A DNA stretch of 13,863 nucleotides from JANMDR01 sp031409495 (GTDB lineage Bacteria > Pseudomonadota > Gammaproteobacteria > Burkholderiales > Usitatibacteraceae): contig JANNXI010000250.1 in assembly GCA_031409495.1 (NCBI GenBank), positions 1-13,863 of the forward strand, read 5' to 3'. A model generated the notes under the pieces. That model was not told the origin of the DNA. It did no database searches and saw only the letters and a program-made list of their open reading frames with translations. Below are positions 1 to 7,148 of this stretch, in pieces. The first letter of the stretch is position 1; each line of letters begins with the position of its first letter. The position numbers and the translations under genes were made by a program.

Positions 1-92
1 GCAAAATCGAGACGATCGAGCATCTGTTTCATCACAGCAAGACCACCCCAAGCCGTCACTTCTTTATCGCTAAAACGTAGCTCAAATGCCAT
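1..92 (-). CDS. Insertion-sequence DDE transposase, N-terminal fragment (runs off left edge)
   Basis: Reading leftward from an ATG at 92-90, the first 30 codons are open to the window edge and give a protein beginning MAFELRFSDKEVTAWGGLAV, followed by MKQMLDRLDF. The pattern 'F(S/T)DKE(V/I)T.WGG...(M/K)(R/Q)MLD..GF' is the typical N-terminus of a group of IS4/IS1380-like DDE transposases (family knowledge, recalled and not searched). Such proteins cut and paste their own element. Only the N-terminus is visible, so catalytic residues, intactness and exact family cannot be judged. The 107 bases between this start and the next ORF should hold the element's promoter and its end. A TAGGTT/AACCTA inverted pair at 162-183 is the only symmetrical element I see there. 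Confidence 0.65.
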   Translation of the reverse strand, partial: MAFELRFSDKEVTAWGGLAVMKQMLDRLDF

Positions 93-161
93 CGGTTACT
101 CCGTTCTGATTTAGTGCGCTCCGTTGCGGCGCAATTCGCCCCAAATAGCAAGCGAAATCAA

Positions 162-183
162 TAGGTTAACGTAATACAACCTA
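162..183. repeat. Short inverted repeat TAGGTT-N10-AACCTA
   Basis: Perfect 6-bp arms at 162-167 and 178-183 with a 10-base spacer, lying between the transposase fragment and the small ORF at 200. It could be an operator or part of the promoter region of the insertion sequence. The other end of the element is outside the window, so this cannot be tested as a terminal repeat. The arms are short enough for chance. Confidence 0.3.
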
Positions 184-199
184 CTGCGGGGTGGGGCTA

Positions 200-517
200 A
201 TGAAAAATTTGGGTTTAATTACCACCACCGCACCAACTAGTGGAAGTGACGAAACGCCCGCCAGCACCAATCCCGCGCACGCGCTAGCCACGACGCCAAA
301 TCTGATCATCGCGTTTGATCTACGTAACGCGCAAAAGCAATTGGTCAAGCTGATCGAAAAAACCCTAGGCCCCAGCGGCGAACGCTTCGCCCTATCGGTG
401 GAATCGACCAATACGAAAGACGAGTTTCTTGCCATCGCTAGCAATACCAAAACCGTACTCACCAGCGTAAATGCGCGCGCGGCAAGCGATCCTTTTTGGG
501 CGACAATCGGACTTTAG
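200..517 (+). CDS. Hypothetical protein, 105 aa, unknown family
   Basis: Open frame from an ATG at 200, with a G-rich stretch (GGGG at 193-196) just upstream as a weak ribosome binding site, to a TAG at 515-517. A GTG at 191 is in frame but lies inside the G-rich stretch. The product starts MKNLGLITTTAPTSG, has a Ser/Thr/Ala-rich N-terminal 30 residues, then a more globular-looking part containing IIAFDLRNAQKQLVKLIEK. No signal peptide, membrane segment or known motif is apparent. It lies between an insertion-sequence edge and a convergent gene, so it may be a truncated or decaying gene. Skipping one base near 509 would open another frame for about 45 more codons to 644. A minus-strand ORF over the same bases looks less protein-like. 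I do not recognise the gene. Confidence 0.4.
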   Translation: MKNLGLITTTAPTSGSDETPASTNPAHALATTPNLIIAFDLRNAQKQLVKLIEKTLGPSGERFALSVESTNTKDEFLAIASNTKTVLTSVNARAASDPFWATIGL

Positions 518-526
518 CAGCCTGTT

Positions 527-546
527 GGGCTACGCGCAATTAGCCC
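527..546. terminator. Possible hairpin between convergent genes
   Basis: GGGCTA (527-532) and TAGCCC (541-546) form a perfect 6-bp stem with an 8-base loop, directly between the stop of the small plus-strand ORF and the stop of the minus-strand DUF1569 gene. No T-run follows on either strand, so if it terminates transcription it is a weak site. Confidence 0.3.
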
Positions 547-1058
547 TATCGAGCTGTAGTGCCACCCGAAATGCCGATATCGCGCTTTGCAAATTCGCCG
601 TGTATGCCAAATTGCGTAAGATGAAAATCAATGTGCAAGAATAAGCAACGACCCCACTGCTTAAACGTGAGCGCACCAAATGTAGGATGCGGCTCGAGGG
701 CTGCGCTGATAATTCGGGCGTCTAACTGCTGCAGCAGCGCTACAAACTCAGCATGATCGCTGGCAAAATCTCGAGGTGCCTGCACCCCAATAAAACGCTG
801 TAATGCCGGCTCATTACGTGGCTCACGTTCTGGCCAAGGAATCACATAAAACACCAAGAAACGCCACAAGGTACGGCTTAAAAGTATCGATGAACCTCGA
901 GCCGCTTGCAAACCTAACATGGTGCGCAATTCATCATTAAAATGGCAAATTAGCGCGTGGCCGGTGACCAAACTCTTACGCGAGCGCATGGTGGGGGTGA
1001 GTTCTTCAATGCGACGAAATAGGTTATCGCGTTCACGGGCTACAAAAAAATCGGTCAT
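546..1058 (-). CDS. DUF1569 family protein (DinB-like fold), 170 aa
   Basis: The protein is a small, soluble, probably four-helix-bundle protein of the DUF1569/DinB-like superfamily. Members often hold a metal ion through scattered histidines, but the reaction of most is unknown. The recognisable part is near the C-terminus: HPTFGALTFKQWGRC (from residue 124) followed by a histidine pair in the HIDFHLTQFG segment (residues 142 and 146), matching the family pattern 'HP.FG.LT..EWG...Y.H..HHL.QFG'. Further histidines at 34 and 39 could complete a site. Length is normal for the family. The ATG at 1058-1056 has no clear Shine-Dalgarno sequence and starts 18 bases after the stop of the small membrane-protein gene upstream, so the two are probably co-transcribed. 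No role can be assigned from context. Confidence 0.75.
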   Translation of the reverse strand: MTDFFVARERDNLFRRIEELTPTMRSRKSLVTGHALICHFNDELRTMLGLQAARGSSILLSRTLWRFLVFYVIPWPEREPRNEPALQRFIGVQAPRDFASDHAEFVALLQQLDARIISAALEPHPTFGALTFKQWGRCLFLHIDFHLTQFGIHGEFAKRDIGISGGTTAR

Positions 1059-1076
1059 AGTTTTTAGATAGAAAAA

Positions 1077-1370
1077 TTACTTGGGGATGCTTTGCGCTAG
1101 AAGGTAAACGATACCGGCAAATGTCATTATCCACAGCCACAATAAAACACCAAACGCAATCGCACCGACAAAGCGTTCTTGGATAAATCTTTTAGTTAAG
1201 AAACGTATTGGACGCGTCACGGGGCTGGTAATTAATTTTAACAGCACATATACAAAATTGGTGTGCCGCGAAGGCCCCGCAAAAAGCGCAACCATGCCCT
1301 GCCCAATTAGGCAAAACCCCACGAGTTCTAACATACCCTTTATAACTTTAAGAATTGCTAAGGTGCTCAA
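1077..1370 (-). CDS. Small membrane protein, 97 aa, unknown function
   Basis: Hypothetical protein with two clear hydrophobic segments, at about residues 13-33 and 69-93, joined by a basic loop rich in Arg, Lys and Thr. This suggests a hairpin in the inner membrane with the charged loop on the cytoplasmic side. The start is a judgement. A TTG at 1382 opens the frame but overlaps a GGAG sequence (1380-1377). That GGAG is six bases upstream of a second in-frame TTG at 1370-1368, so I take 1370 as the start (MSTLAILKVIKGM...). It is the first gene of a probable two-gene unit with the DUF1569 gene. A loose -10-like GATAAT sits at 1419-1414, without a convincing -35. I do not recognise the family. 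Confidence 0.6.
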   Translation of the reverse strand: MSTLAILKVIKGMLELVGFCLIGQGMVALFAGPSRHTNFVYVLLKLITSPVTRPIRFLTKRFIQERFVGAIAFGVLLWLWIMTFAGIVYLLAQSIPK

Positions 1371-1430
1371 TGAACGCTCCAAACTAATTTAATTGACGGT
1401 TAGGCAAGGCAAAATTATCACCACAAAGAA

Positions 1431-1470
1431 AAACCCGCAAAGCGCCTAGATTCAGGCGTCCTGCGGGTTT
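1431..1470 (-). terminator. Rho-independent terminator of the symporter unit
   Basis: AAACCCGCA (1431-1439) pairs perfectly with TGCGGGTTT (1462-1470), and an inner CGCCT (1443-1447)/AGGCG (1454-1458) stem extends the hairpin. On the minus strand it is followed by TTTTTCTTTG. It lies 21 bases past the symporter stop codon and is correctly oriented for that gene. It also separates the symporter unit from the membrane-protein gene on the same strand. Confidence 0.9.
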
Positions 1471-1490
1471 ATCGTTACAACAATAAGTAG

Positions 1491-3581
1491 CTACAGGGCT
1501 GCGCCTGCTGTGTCCATTTTATCGCCCTTGATAGACGGATAACGAACGTGCTCAACCAAGTTTTGCGTGGCTTCATCTGGCGCTTTGGTCAACAAGCTAA
1601 CGACAACCAGGGTTATGATGCCGGCCGTTACGCCAAACACACCCGCGCTGATCGGTTGAATGGAGAACCATAAATCCATCTTTGGGAAGCCCAAATCAAG
1701 GAAGAATTTATAGGTACGCAACATGTAGTACATGCAGACGCCCAATCCAACTACCATACCAGCAATAGCACCAGCCTTATTGGCGCGTTTCCAGAAAATT
1801 CCAAACACCAAGGCCGGGAAAAATGCCGATGCCGCGAGGGAGAATGCCGCACCAACTAAGAACAAAATATCTCCCGGTTTCGTCGCTGTAACGGCTGCAG
1901 CCACAGCTGCAACCAACAACAATAGTGCTTTGGAAATAAAAATACGTTTTTTAGTGGTTGCATCTGGGTTGATCACTTTGTAGTAAACGTCATGCGATAA
2001 GGCATTTGCAATCGTTAGCAGCAATCCATCCGCTGTAGATAGCGCCGCAGCTAAACCACCCGCTGCCACTAAACCAGAAATCACATACGGTAGACCAGCG
2101 ATTTCAGGCGTTGCTAATACCACAATATCACCGCCGATGGCAATTTCAGCCAACTGTACGATACCGTCCAAATTAATATCGACAATGTTCATCAGCGTTT
2201 TATCTACCGCTTGCCAGCTTGAAACCCAGGCCGGTAAATCAGCAAAATTCTTACCGACCACATTCGTGAATATATCGTACTTCACCAGCACAGCCAGAGC
2301 GGGCGCGGAGAAGTACAGTAAGAAGATGCAGAACAGCGACCAGAACACCGATACCCGTGCTTCCTGCACAGAAGGTGTGGTGTAGTAGCGCATCAAGATA
2401 TGTGGTAACGCGGCGGTACCAAGCATTAGGCAAAACACTAGCGCCAAGAAGTTATTACGCTTTACATCGCTATTTTCAGCTTTGGCTGCATCATCTTTGC
2501 CAACGCCCGGGAAAGGGGTAGCGTGCGGCAATATTGCCGCCGCTCGACCAGCAGACGCTTTGTGCGCCTTGAGCATAGCCTCGTAAGCTTTTAGGTCTTT
2601 CGGAAACGCCGTGATGGCTTTTTCGGCTTTAGCGATAGCCGTGGCATTTGGCTCGGCAGCCGCTTTTAATTCATCAACGGTTTTTGCCATAGCGACTTTA
2701 TCAGCTTCAAATGAGCCCGGAATGTCTTTAAGCTTTACGTCCGCAGCTTTGGCTCGATCACCAAAAATTTTTCGTACCTCAAGTTCTCGCGGGTCTTTGC
2801 CTAACTCAATTTCTTTCGCCGTTACTTTCTCAAGCTGCGATCCGTATATAAGCTGCGGCACGGGTACCCCAGTTTGCTTCACAGCTAACCATACAACTGG
2901 AATCATGTAGGCGATGATCAAGATAATGTATTGCGCAACCTGCGTCCAAGTAACGGCTTTCATACCGCCCAAGAACGAACAGACTAAAATACCTGCCAAG
3001 CCAACGACGATACCCCAAGCGAACTCAAGGCCTGTGAAGCGGCTTGTGATCAAACCAACGCCATAAATCTGGGCGACGACATAAACGAAAGACACCACAA
3101 TGGCCGCGAATACACCGATAAGCCGCGCAGAGTTGCCGCCGTAACGTGCACCTAAAAAGTCTGGGATCGTGAACTGACCAAACTTCCGCAAGTATGGCGC
3201 CAGCAATAATGCCACCAAGCAATAGCCGCCCGTCCAACCCATAATAAAAGCGAGGCCGTCAAAACCTTGAAGGTACAGGGTGCCAGCCATACCGATAAAC
3301 GATGCAGCAGACATCCAGTCAGCGCCCGTTGCCATACCATTAAATAATGCGGGTACTTTTCGACCTGCCACATAGTATTCAGCGGCGTCTAAGGTGCGGC
3401 TCATAATACCGATACCTGCATACAGCAGGATAGTGGCGGCTAGGAAGCAGTAACCAATGTACACCCTTGGCATGCCCATGTACTCGGCAATACCGAGCAG
3501 GATCACAAAGGTGATGAAGCCACCGGTGTAAAAGGTATAGTATTTTTTTAGCTGTTGATTAAAGGTGAGATGAGCGCTCAT
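1491..3581 (-). CDS. Sodium:solute symporter, VC_2705/ActP-like, large subunit, 696 aa
   Basis: A multi-spanning inner-membrane symporter of the SSS family that should couple sodium or proton entry to uptake of a small organic acid. Homologues are usually annotated as cation/acetate symporters. Typical SSS segments are visible: YYVAGRKVPALFNGMATGAD (residues 69-88), WMSAASFIGMAG, the segment around GGMKAVTWTQVAQ (205-217), and ALPHILMRYYTTPSVQ after residue 390. The protein is longer than E. coli ActP (549 aa). Most of the extra length is a hydrophilic, Ala/Lys/Glu-rich insertion at about residues 245-373, between two membrane helices. The partner DUF4212 gene directly upstream overlaps it by ATGA, an arrangement known for the VC_2705 subfamily, and an AAGGAG at 3594-3589 serves its start. 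Transcription should come from the promoter at 3983-4012 and stop at 1431-1470. The substrate cannot be read from the sequence; acetate is inference from the family. Confidence 0.88.
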   Translation of the reverse strand: MSAHLTFNQQLKKYYTFYTGGFITFVILLGIAEYMGMPRVYIGYCFLAATILLYAGIGIMSRTLDAAEYYVAGRKVPALFNGMATGADWMSAASFIGMAGTLYLQGFDGLAFIMGWTGGYCLVALLLAPYLRKFGQFTIPDFLGARYGGNSARLIGVFAAIVVSFVYVVAQIYGVGLITSRFTGLEFAWGIVVGLAGILVCSFLGGMKAVTWTQVAQYIILIIAYMIPVVWLAVKQTGVPVPQLIYGSQLEKVTAKEIELGKDPRELEVRKIFGDRAKAADVKLKDIPGSFEADKVAMAKTVDELKAAAEPNATAIAKAEKAITAFPKDLKAYEAMLKAHKASAGRAAAILPHATPFPGVGKDDAAKAENSDVKRNNFLALVFCLMLGTAALPHILMRYYTTPSVQEARVSVFWSLFCIFLLYFSAPALAVLVKYDIFTNVVGKNFADLPAWVSSWQAVDKTLMNIVDINLDGIVQLAEIAIGGDIVVLATPEIAGLPYVISGLVAAGGLAAALSTADGLLLTIANALSHDVYYKVINPDATTKKRIFISKALLLLVAAVAAAVTATKPGDILFLVGAAFSLAASAFFPALVFGIFWKRANKAGAIAGMVVGLGVCMYYMLRTYKFFLDLGFPKMDLWFSIQPISAGVFGVTAGIITLVVVSLLTKAPDEATQNLVEHVRYPSIKGDKMDTAGAAL

Positions 3582-3844
3582 TTTAGTGCTCCTTCATCAA
3601 CGCCATGCTCAATATCCAATTTACGCATGTGCCATGCATAAAAGCCGATGATAAGCACATAAATAATCAATGAGCCTTGTGCTGCCATATAAAACGACAA
3701 AGGCCACCCAAAGAAATTAATGGTGGCCAATTCCCGAGCGAAAAAAATCATTACAAAAGTTGAGATAAACCAAATGATCAGCAGCACCGCCGTGATCTTC
3801 AGGTTTTTCGTCCAGTAACTGCGATGCAGTTCCGTTAGTTCCAT
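3578..3844 (-). CDS. DUF4212 protein, symporter small subunit, 88 aa
   Basis: Small membrane protein that regularly accompanies VC_2705-type sodium:solute symporters and is annotated as their small subunit; how it helps transport is not established. It shows the family pattern of an aromatic N-terminus (HRSYWTKNLKI), a first hydrophobic helix at about residues 17-36, a second at about 44-68, and a short charged tail (WHMRKLDIEHG). The start is the ATG at 3844-3842, because a near-perfect GGAGGA at 3854-3849 lies five bases upstream. A TTG at 3856 also opens the frame but its codons coincide with that ribosome binding site. The stop (TGA, 3580-3578) overlaps the symporter ATG, so the two are translationally coupled. 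Confidence 0.9.
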   Translation of the reverse strand: MELTELHRSYWTKNLKITAVLLIIWFISTFVMIFFARELATINFFGWPLSFYMAAQGSLIIYVLIIGFYAWHMRKLDIEHGVDEGALK

Positions 3845-3848
3845 GTGT

Positions 3849-3854
3849 TCCTCC
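3849..3854 (-). promoter_or_regulatory. Shine-Dalgarno site deciding the DUF4212 start
   Basis: GGAGGA read on the minus strand, five bases before the ATG at 3844. It overlaps the upstream in-frame TTG (3856-3854) and so argues against that codon as the start. Confidence 0.85.
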
Positions 3855-3936
3855 AATTTATATTTTAAGAATGCTCTTTAAACTGCTGCTTCAAGCTGCA
3901 TCTTTTCGACTTTTATTTATTGCTGTGTCGATTTAA

Positions 3937-3950
3937 TTTCGCGTGCGAAA
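3937..3950. promoter_or_regulatory. Palindrome in the symporter leader, possible operator
   Basis: TTTCGC-GT-GCGAAA has perfect 6-bp arms with a 2-base centre. It lies about 35 bases downstream of the predicted -10 of the symporter promoter and about 95 bases upstream of the DUF4212 start, so it falls inside the transcribed leader. Its position fits a roadblock operator or a small RNA hairpin. No regulator gene is present nearby. Confidence 0.4.
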
Positions 3951-3982
3951 ATGAAAATGAGCGCACACACGAACGCCCTTAA

Positions 3983-4012
3983 AGTATAGGCGGCGCGGCG
4001 CGCGATAGTCAA
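3983..4012 (-). promoter_or_regulatory. Sigma70-type promoter of the DUF4212-symporter unit
   Basis: On the minus strand TTGACT (4012-4007) and TATACT (3988-3983) are separated by 18 bases. Each differs from consensus at one position. The spacer is very G+C-rich (GCGCGCCGCGCCGCC), which may favour regulation. Transcription would start near 3976 and leave a leader of about 130 bases before the ATG at 3844. The region 3857-4083 holds no supportable gene. Confidence 0.75.
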
Positions 4013-4083
4013 CCATTTTCGCCAAAAGACACACAGTATTTACGAGGGTTTTCATGGTGCAGTGCAGCATAATCACTCGTCTT

Positions 4084-4779
4084 TTAAACAATAAATCTAC
4101 CATCTTGCAATGTCTCAACCCGCCCCATTTTTGCGGCTAGAGCGCGATCATGCGTGACCATAATTAGCGCCGCGTTGCGCTTCGCGTTTAGGTTCAAGAT
4201 GAGCTCGAATACCCCATCTGCGGTGGTGCGATCAAGGTTGCCCGTAGGCTCGTCTGCGAGCACACACGCAGGCTCAGTCACTAGCGCTCGAGCAATGGCG
4301 ACGCGCTGGCGCTCTCCCCCCGAAAGCTCGCCGGGCAGGTGCGTAACGCGATGGCTCAAGCCAACCTCAGCCAAAACGGCTGCGGCGCGTTCGTGCGCTT
4401 CGTTTAAGCGCGTGCCACGTATCCGCAAGGGCATGGCTACGTTTTCAAGAGCTGAGAATTCATTCAGCAAATGATGAAATTGGTATACAAAGCCCAGCGC
4501 CTGATTGCGCAAATTTCCTTGCTCAACGGGACTTAGTTTATTGATGGCTTTGCCTTGTAAAAACACATCGCCACTGGTTGGCAAATCAAGCCCGCCTAAA
4601 ATATGCAGCAAGGTGCTTTTGCCAGAACCTGACTGACCGACGATGGCAACCGTTTCGCCAGCGCTTACTTTAAAGTTTAGGTTGTTCAACACGTGCACAG
4701 CGGCAGAACTTTCGCCGAACGTTTTCGTTACGCCGTCGCACTGCATCACCACGCCAGAATTTTGCACAGTACTATTCAT
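4084..4779 (-). CDS. lolD: LolD, lipoprotein-releasing system ATP-binding protein, 231 aa
   Basis: Cytoplasmic ATPase of the LolCDE-type transporter, which extracts outer-membrane-directed lipoproteins from the inner membrane and hands them to LolA. All ABC motifs are intact: Walker A GQSGSGKST (residues 48-56), Q-loop glutamine at 100 (FVYQFHHLLNEF, typical of LolD), signature LSGGERQR (152-159), Walker B VLADEPTGNLD (173-183) and switch histidine in VTHD (210). Length is normal. I start it at the ATG 4779-4777, which overlaps the last codons and stop of lolC by 8 bases. A longer frame up to 4806 would add nine residues that do not look like LolD. The frame overlap implies translational coupling with lolC. 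No clear intrinsic terminator follows the stop at 4084. Confidence 0.93.
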   Translation of the reverse strand: MNSTVQNSGVVMQCDGVTKTFGESSAAVHVLNNLNFKVSAGETVAIVGQSGSGKSTLLHILGGLDLPTSGDVFLQGKAINKLSPVEQGNLRNQALGFVYQFHHLLNEFSALENVAMPLRIRGTRLNEAHERAAAVLAEVGLSHRVTHLPGELSGGERQRVAIARALVTEPACVLADEPTGNLDRTTADGVFELILNLNAKRNAALIMVTHDRALAAKMGRVETLQDGRFIV

Positions 4780-6046
4780 AACGCAATGCCTCCGCAGGAC
4801 GCACATTGGCAGCGCGAAGGCTCGGATAAATGGTGGCGATTAACGCCATACTAAGGGCCAATGCCGCCACCAACCCTACTTCATTCCAATGCAAATCAGA
4901 AGGCAGCCGCGGGATAAAATAAAGTTCTTTGGCCAGCAAAGTCTGACCGAGCATTTTTTCAATCCCGGACACAATATCACCGACGTTCCACGCCAGCACC
5001 ACGCCGGCAATCACGCCTAACACGGTGCCAATCACGCCAATTAGCGCGCCTTGCACCATAAAAATCTTCATGATGCCCGCAGGGCTGGCACCCAGCGTGC
5101 GCAAAATAGCGATGTCGGATTGCTTGTCGGTCACAGCCATCACCAAGGTGGCCACTAAATTAAATGCAGCCACAGCGATAATCAGCAACAGGATGATAAA
5201 CATCATGCGCTTTTCGATTTGCACGGCATTAAAGTAAGTTTGGTTTTGCTGCGTCCAGTCAGTAACGTAGATGTTTGGGGTGGCCGGTGAATCGAAAAAC
5301 TGGCTGTTTAATTCCTTCGCGATGCGCGGTGCTTTATCGGTTTGATCGAGCTTTAGCCGCACGCCAGAAACATTGTCTTCCATGCGAAACAGTACCTGTG
5401 CATCCCGCAGGTGAATAAGCGCTAAATTAAGGTCATATTCATAGTGTCCAGATGAAAATAAGCCGATCACCGTAAATGAGCGCAAACGCGGCACCAACCC
5501 GGCTGGCGTTAGGCTGCCTTGCGGCGCCATGAGTTGAATTTTTTCGCCCGCCCGCACGCGCAGGGCACGCGCTAGCTCAACGCCAAGCACGATGCCATAT
5601 TCGCCAGGCTTTAGGCTCTCTAACTTGGTGTCAAAAAGCATGTCGCGCGCAAGACTTGAGACGCTTGCTTCTTCCGTGGGCAAGATACCGCGAATACCAA
5701 CACCGCGAATATTATTCCCATTTACCAGCATGCCCTGCCCATTTACAAACGGCGCCACGGCTTGTACTGCAGGATTTTTACGGCTTTCTTTTTCTACTGC
5801 TTGCCAATCTTTTAGTCCATCGCCATTGCTCAGAACCTGAATGTGGGAGGCAACGCCCAAAATTTTGCCGCGAATCTCACGTTGAAAACCGTTCATCACC
5901 GACAGCACAACAATGAGCGCGGTGATGCCCAAGGCAATACCACCAACGGAAATAAGCGAAATGAAACTAATAAACCGCGTTTTGCGCTTGGCGCGGGTGT
6001 AACGCAGCCCGATAAACAGGGAGTAGGCGTTTAAAAATGGATTCAA
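4772..6046 (-). CDS. lolC: LolC/LolE-type lipoprotein-releasing permease, 424 aa
   Basis: Inner-membrane permease of the lipoprotein-releasing ABC transporter (FtsX/MacB-like fold). The N-terminus SLFIGLRYTRAKRKTRFIS leads into membrane helix 1 at about residues 25-51 (ending IVVLSVMNGFQREI, a family hallmark). A large periplasmic domain follows to about 280, then helices at about 281-303, 328-353 and 388-408. The segment DKQSDIAILRTLGASP after helix 2 is the conserved coupling region that contacts LolD. It ends NVRPAEALRYE, a typical LolC/E tail. Start is a TTG at 6046-6044: no ATG lies before residue 51, a stop is in frame just upstream, and the distance to the LFIGLRY motif matches other LolC proteins. 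No strong ribosome binding site is seen. Only one permease gene is present beside lolD; a second (lolE) would have to be elsewhere, or this protein forms a homodimer. Confidence 0.92.
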   Translation of the reverse strand: MNPFLNAYSLFIGLRYTRAKRKTRFISFISLISVGGIALGITALIVVLSVMNGFQREIRGKILGVASHIQVLSNGDGLKDWQAVEKESRKNPAVQAVAPFVNGQGMLVNGNNIRGVGIRGILPTEEASVSSLARDMLFDTKLESLKPGEYGIVLGVELARALRVRAGEKIQLMAPQGSLTPAGLVPRLRSFTVIGLFSSGHYEYDLNLALIHLRDAQVLFRMEDNVSGVRLKLDQTDKAPRIAKELNSQFFDSPATPNIYVTDWTQQNQTYFNAVQIEKRMMFIILLLIIAVAAFNLVATLVMAVTDKQSDIAILRTLGASPAGIMKIFMVQGALIGVIGTVLGVIAGVVLAWNVGDIVSGIEKMLGQTLLAKELYFIPRLPSDLHWNEVGLVAALALSMALIATIYPSLRAANVRPAEALRYE

Positions 6047-6096
6047 AATAGAGATTCACTAAAAATTGAGTTCCGCAATGATAGACTGCCGAGCTT

Positions 6097-7143
6097 ATGA
6101 ATGTCGATATATTGATTCCGAATTTGCAACTTTCGGCGGCGGCGTTGGCCGCGCTGCCAAAGTCTGTCACCGCCGAGCCTGCGTCGCTAGCTGCCCTGCT
6201 AGGTAAAGCGCGTAAAACTGAAACTACGGCCAGCGCGCCAGGCAGTTTTTCTTGGCTTTTACAGCAATTTAACATGCCTGAAGATGCCCTATATTCGGGC
6301 ATCTCCAGCCTATTCGTTAATTCTGAAATTAGCGCTGAAAGGCTTAACCCGGCCCCCGCTGACCATATTTGGCTAGTGGCAGAACCAGTGTATTTAAAAC
6401 CTGATCGCGATGCACTAGCGCTTTTTAGGGGCGCTCATTTAGAAATTAGTTCCCTCGAAGCCACCGCACTAGTCACCACGCTAAATCATCATTTTGCGCA
6501 AGATGGGCTATTGTTTGCAGCTGCAACACCATCGCGCTGGTATGTGCAATGCCCCGTAAATAAAGCACCTTCAGCCAGTAGTGCAAGCTGGATCGCGGCG
6601 AGAGGGGAGCTTTTTACGCACATGCCAGTGAGTCAATCGGGGGGCTTAAACTGGCGCGCTATATTGAATGAGGTGCAAATGCTGTTGTTTAACCACCCCG
6701 TGAATGAACAGCGCGAATTAGGTGGACTGGCGCCGATTAACGGCGTGTGGGTGTTTGGTGGTTCAACATCACTAACAACAGCTGTTAAAGCCCCTTACCA
6801 AGCTGTTTATAGCGCCAATTTTGAAACTCTAGCATTAGCAGACTTTCACAAAGCTAAATGCCTGGAAATACCCGATAATTGGGTATCTACAAAATTTAGC
6901 GAAAATAGCGTGGTTACAATCGATAACCTAGGATCTATTGCGGTTGAGCAAGATTTTTCACGTTGGCAATACGCTAGAGACGCCCTAGATTCAAGCCTCT
7001 TCAGCCCATTACACCAGCAGTTACAGCGTGGTGAAATTAGCTGTTTACGGTTAATTGATCCGCACACCGTTAGCACCATAATTTATACCATCGCGCCGTT
7101 CAGTTTTAAGTCCTTTTTTAAGCAGCTTTTCGGCTCAAAATAG
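6097..7143 (+). CDS. RpfE-type protein encoded upstream of recJ, 348 aa
   Basis: A protein family of unknown biochemical role, found next to recJ in beta- and gammaproteobacteria. It is called 'regulatory protein RpfE' after the Xanthomonas gene, and sometimes annotated as a phosphoglycerate mutase-like protein. Recognisable motifs are AEPVYLKPDRDALALF (residues 95-110; family pattern 'ADPVHL..DRD.L.L') and NEVQMLLFNHPVNEQRE (191-207), followed by LAPINGVWVFGG (211-222), equivalent to the family 'R...G..P.NSLW.WGGG'. The start ATG at 6097 is 50 bases from the divergent lolC start, so the two genes must share a short promoter region. recJ begins five bases after its stop, so co-transcription is likely. 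No signal peptide or membrane helix is seen. The family call rests on recalled motifs; the function is not known. Confidence 0.8.
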   Translation: MNVDILIPNLQLSAAALAALPKSVTAEPASLAALLGKARKTETTASAPGSFSWLLQQFNMPEDALYSGISSLFVNSEISAERLNPAPADHIWLVAEPVYLKPDRDALALFRGAHLEISSLEATALVTTLNHHFAQDGLLFAAATPSRWYVQCPVNKAPSASSASWIAARGELFTHMPVSQSGGLNWRAILNEVQMLLFNHPVNEQRELGGLAPINGVWVFGGSTSLTTAVKAPYQAVYSANFETLALADFHKAKCLEIPDNWVSTKFSENSVVTIDNLGSIAVEQDFSRWQYARDALDSSLFSPLHQQLQRGEISCLRLIDPHTVSTIIYTIAPFSFKSFFKQLFGSK

Positions 7144-7148
7144 TCACT

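Noticed and set aside
181..462. Minus-strand ORF of 93 codons opposite the small ORF at 200-517
   Set aside because: Composition is that of an antisense frame, no ribosome binding site, and it overlaps the more plausible plus-strand ORF completely.
3845..3856. TTG start for the DUF4212 protein at 3856
   Set aside because: The codon overlaps the GGAGGA ribosome binding site that serves the ATG at 3844.
3933..4118. Minus-strand ORF of 61 codons in the lolD-symporter gap
   Set aside because: It covers the predicted promoter and leader palindrome, overlaps the lolD end, and its Cys/Arg/His-rich product resembles no protein.
5967..6302. Minus-strand ORF of 111 codons spanning the lolC-rpfE gap
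   Set aside because: It crosses two well-supported genes in other frames and has no recognisable motif.
7008..7014. Second copy of the TTACACC half-site
   Set aside because: It is a lone half-site inside the RpfE-type coding region without an inverted partner.
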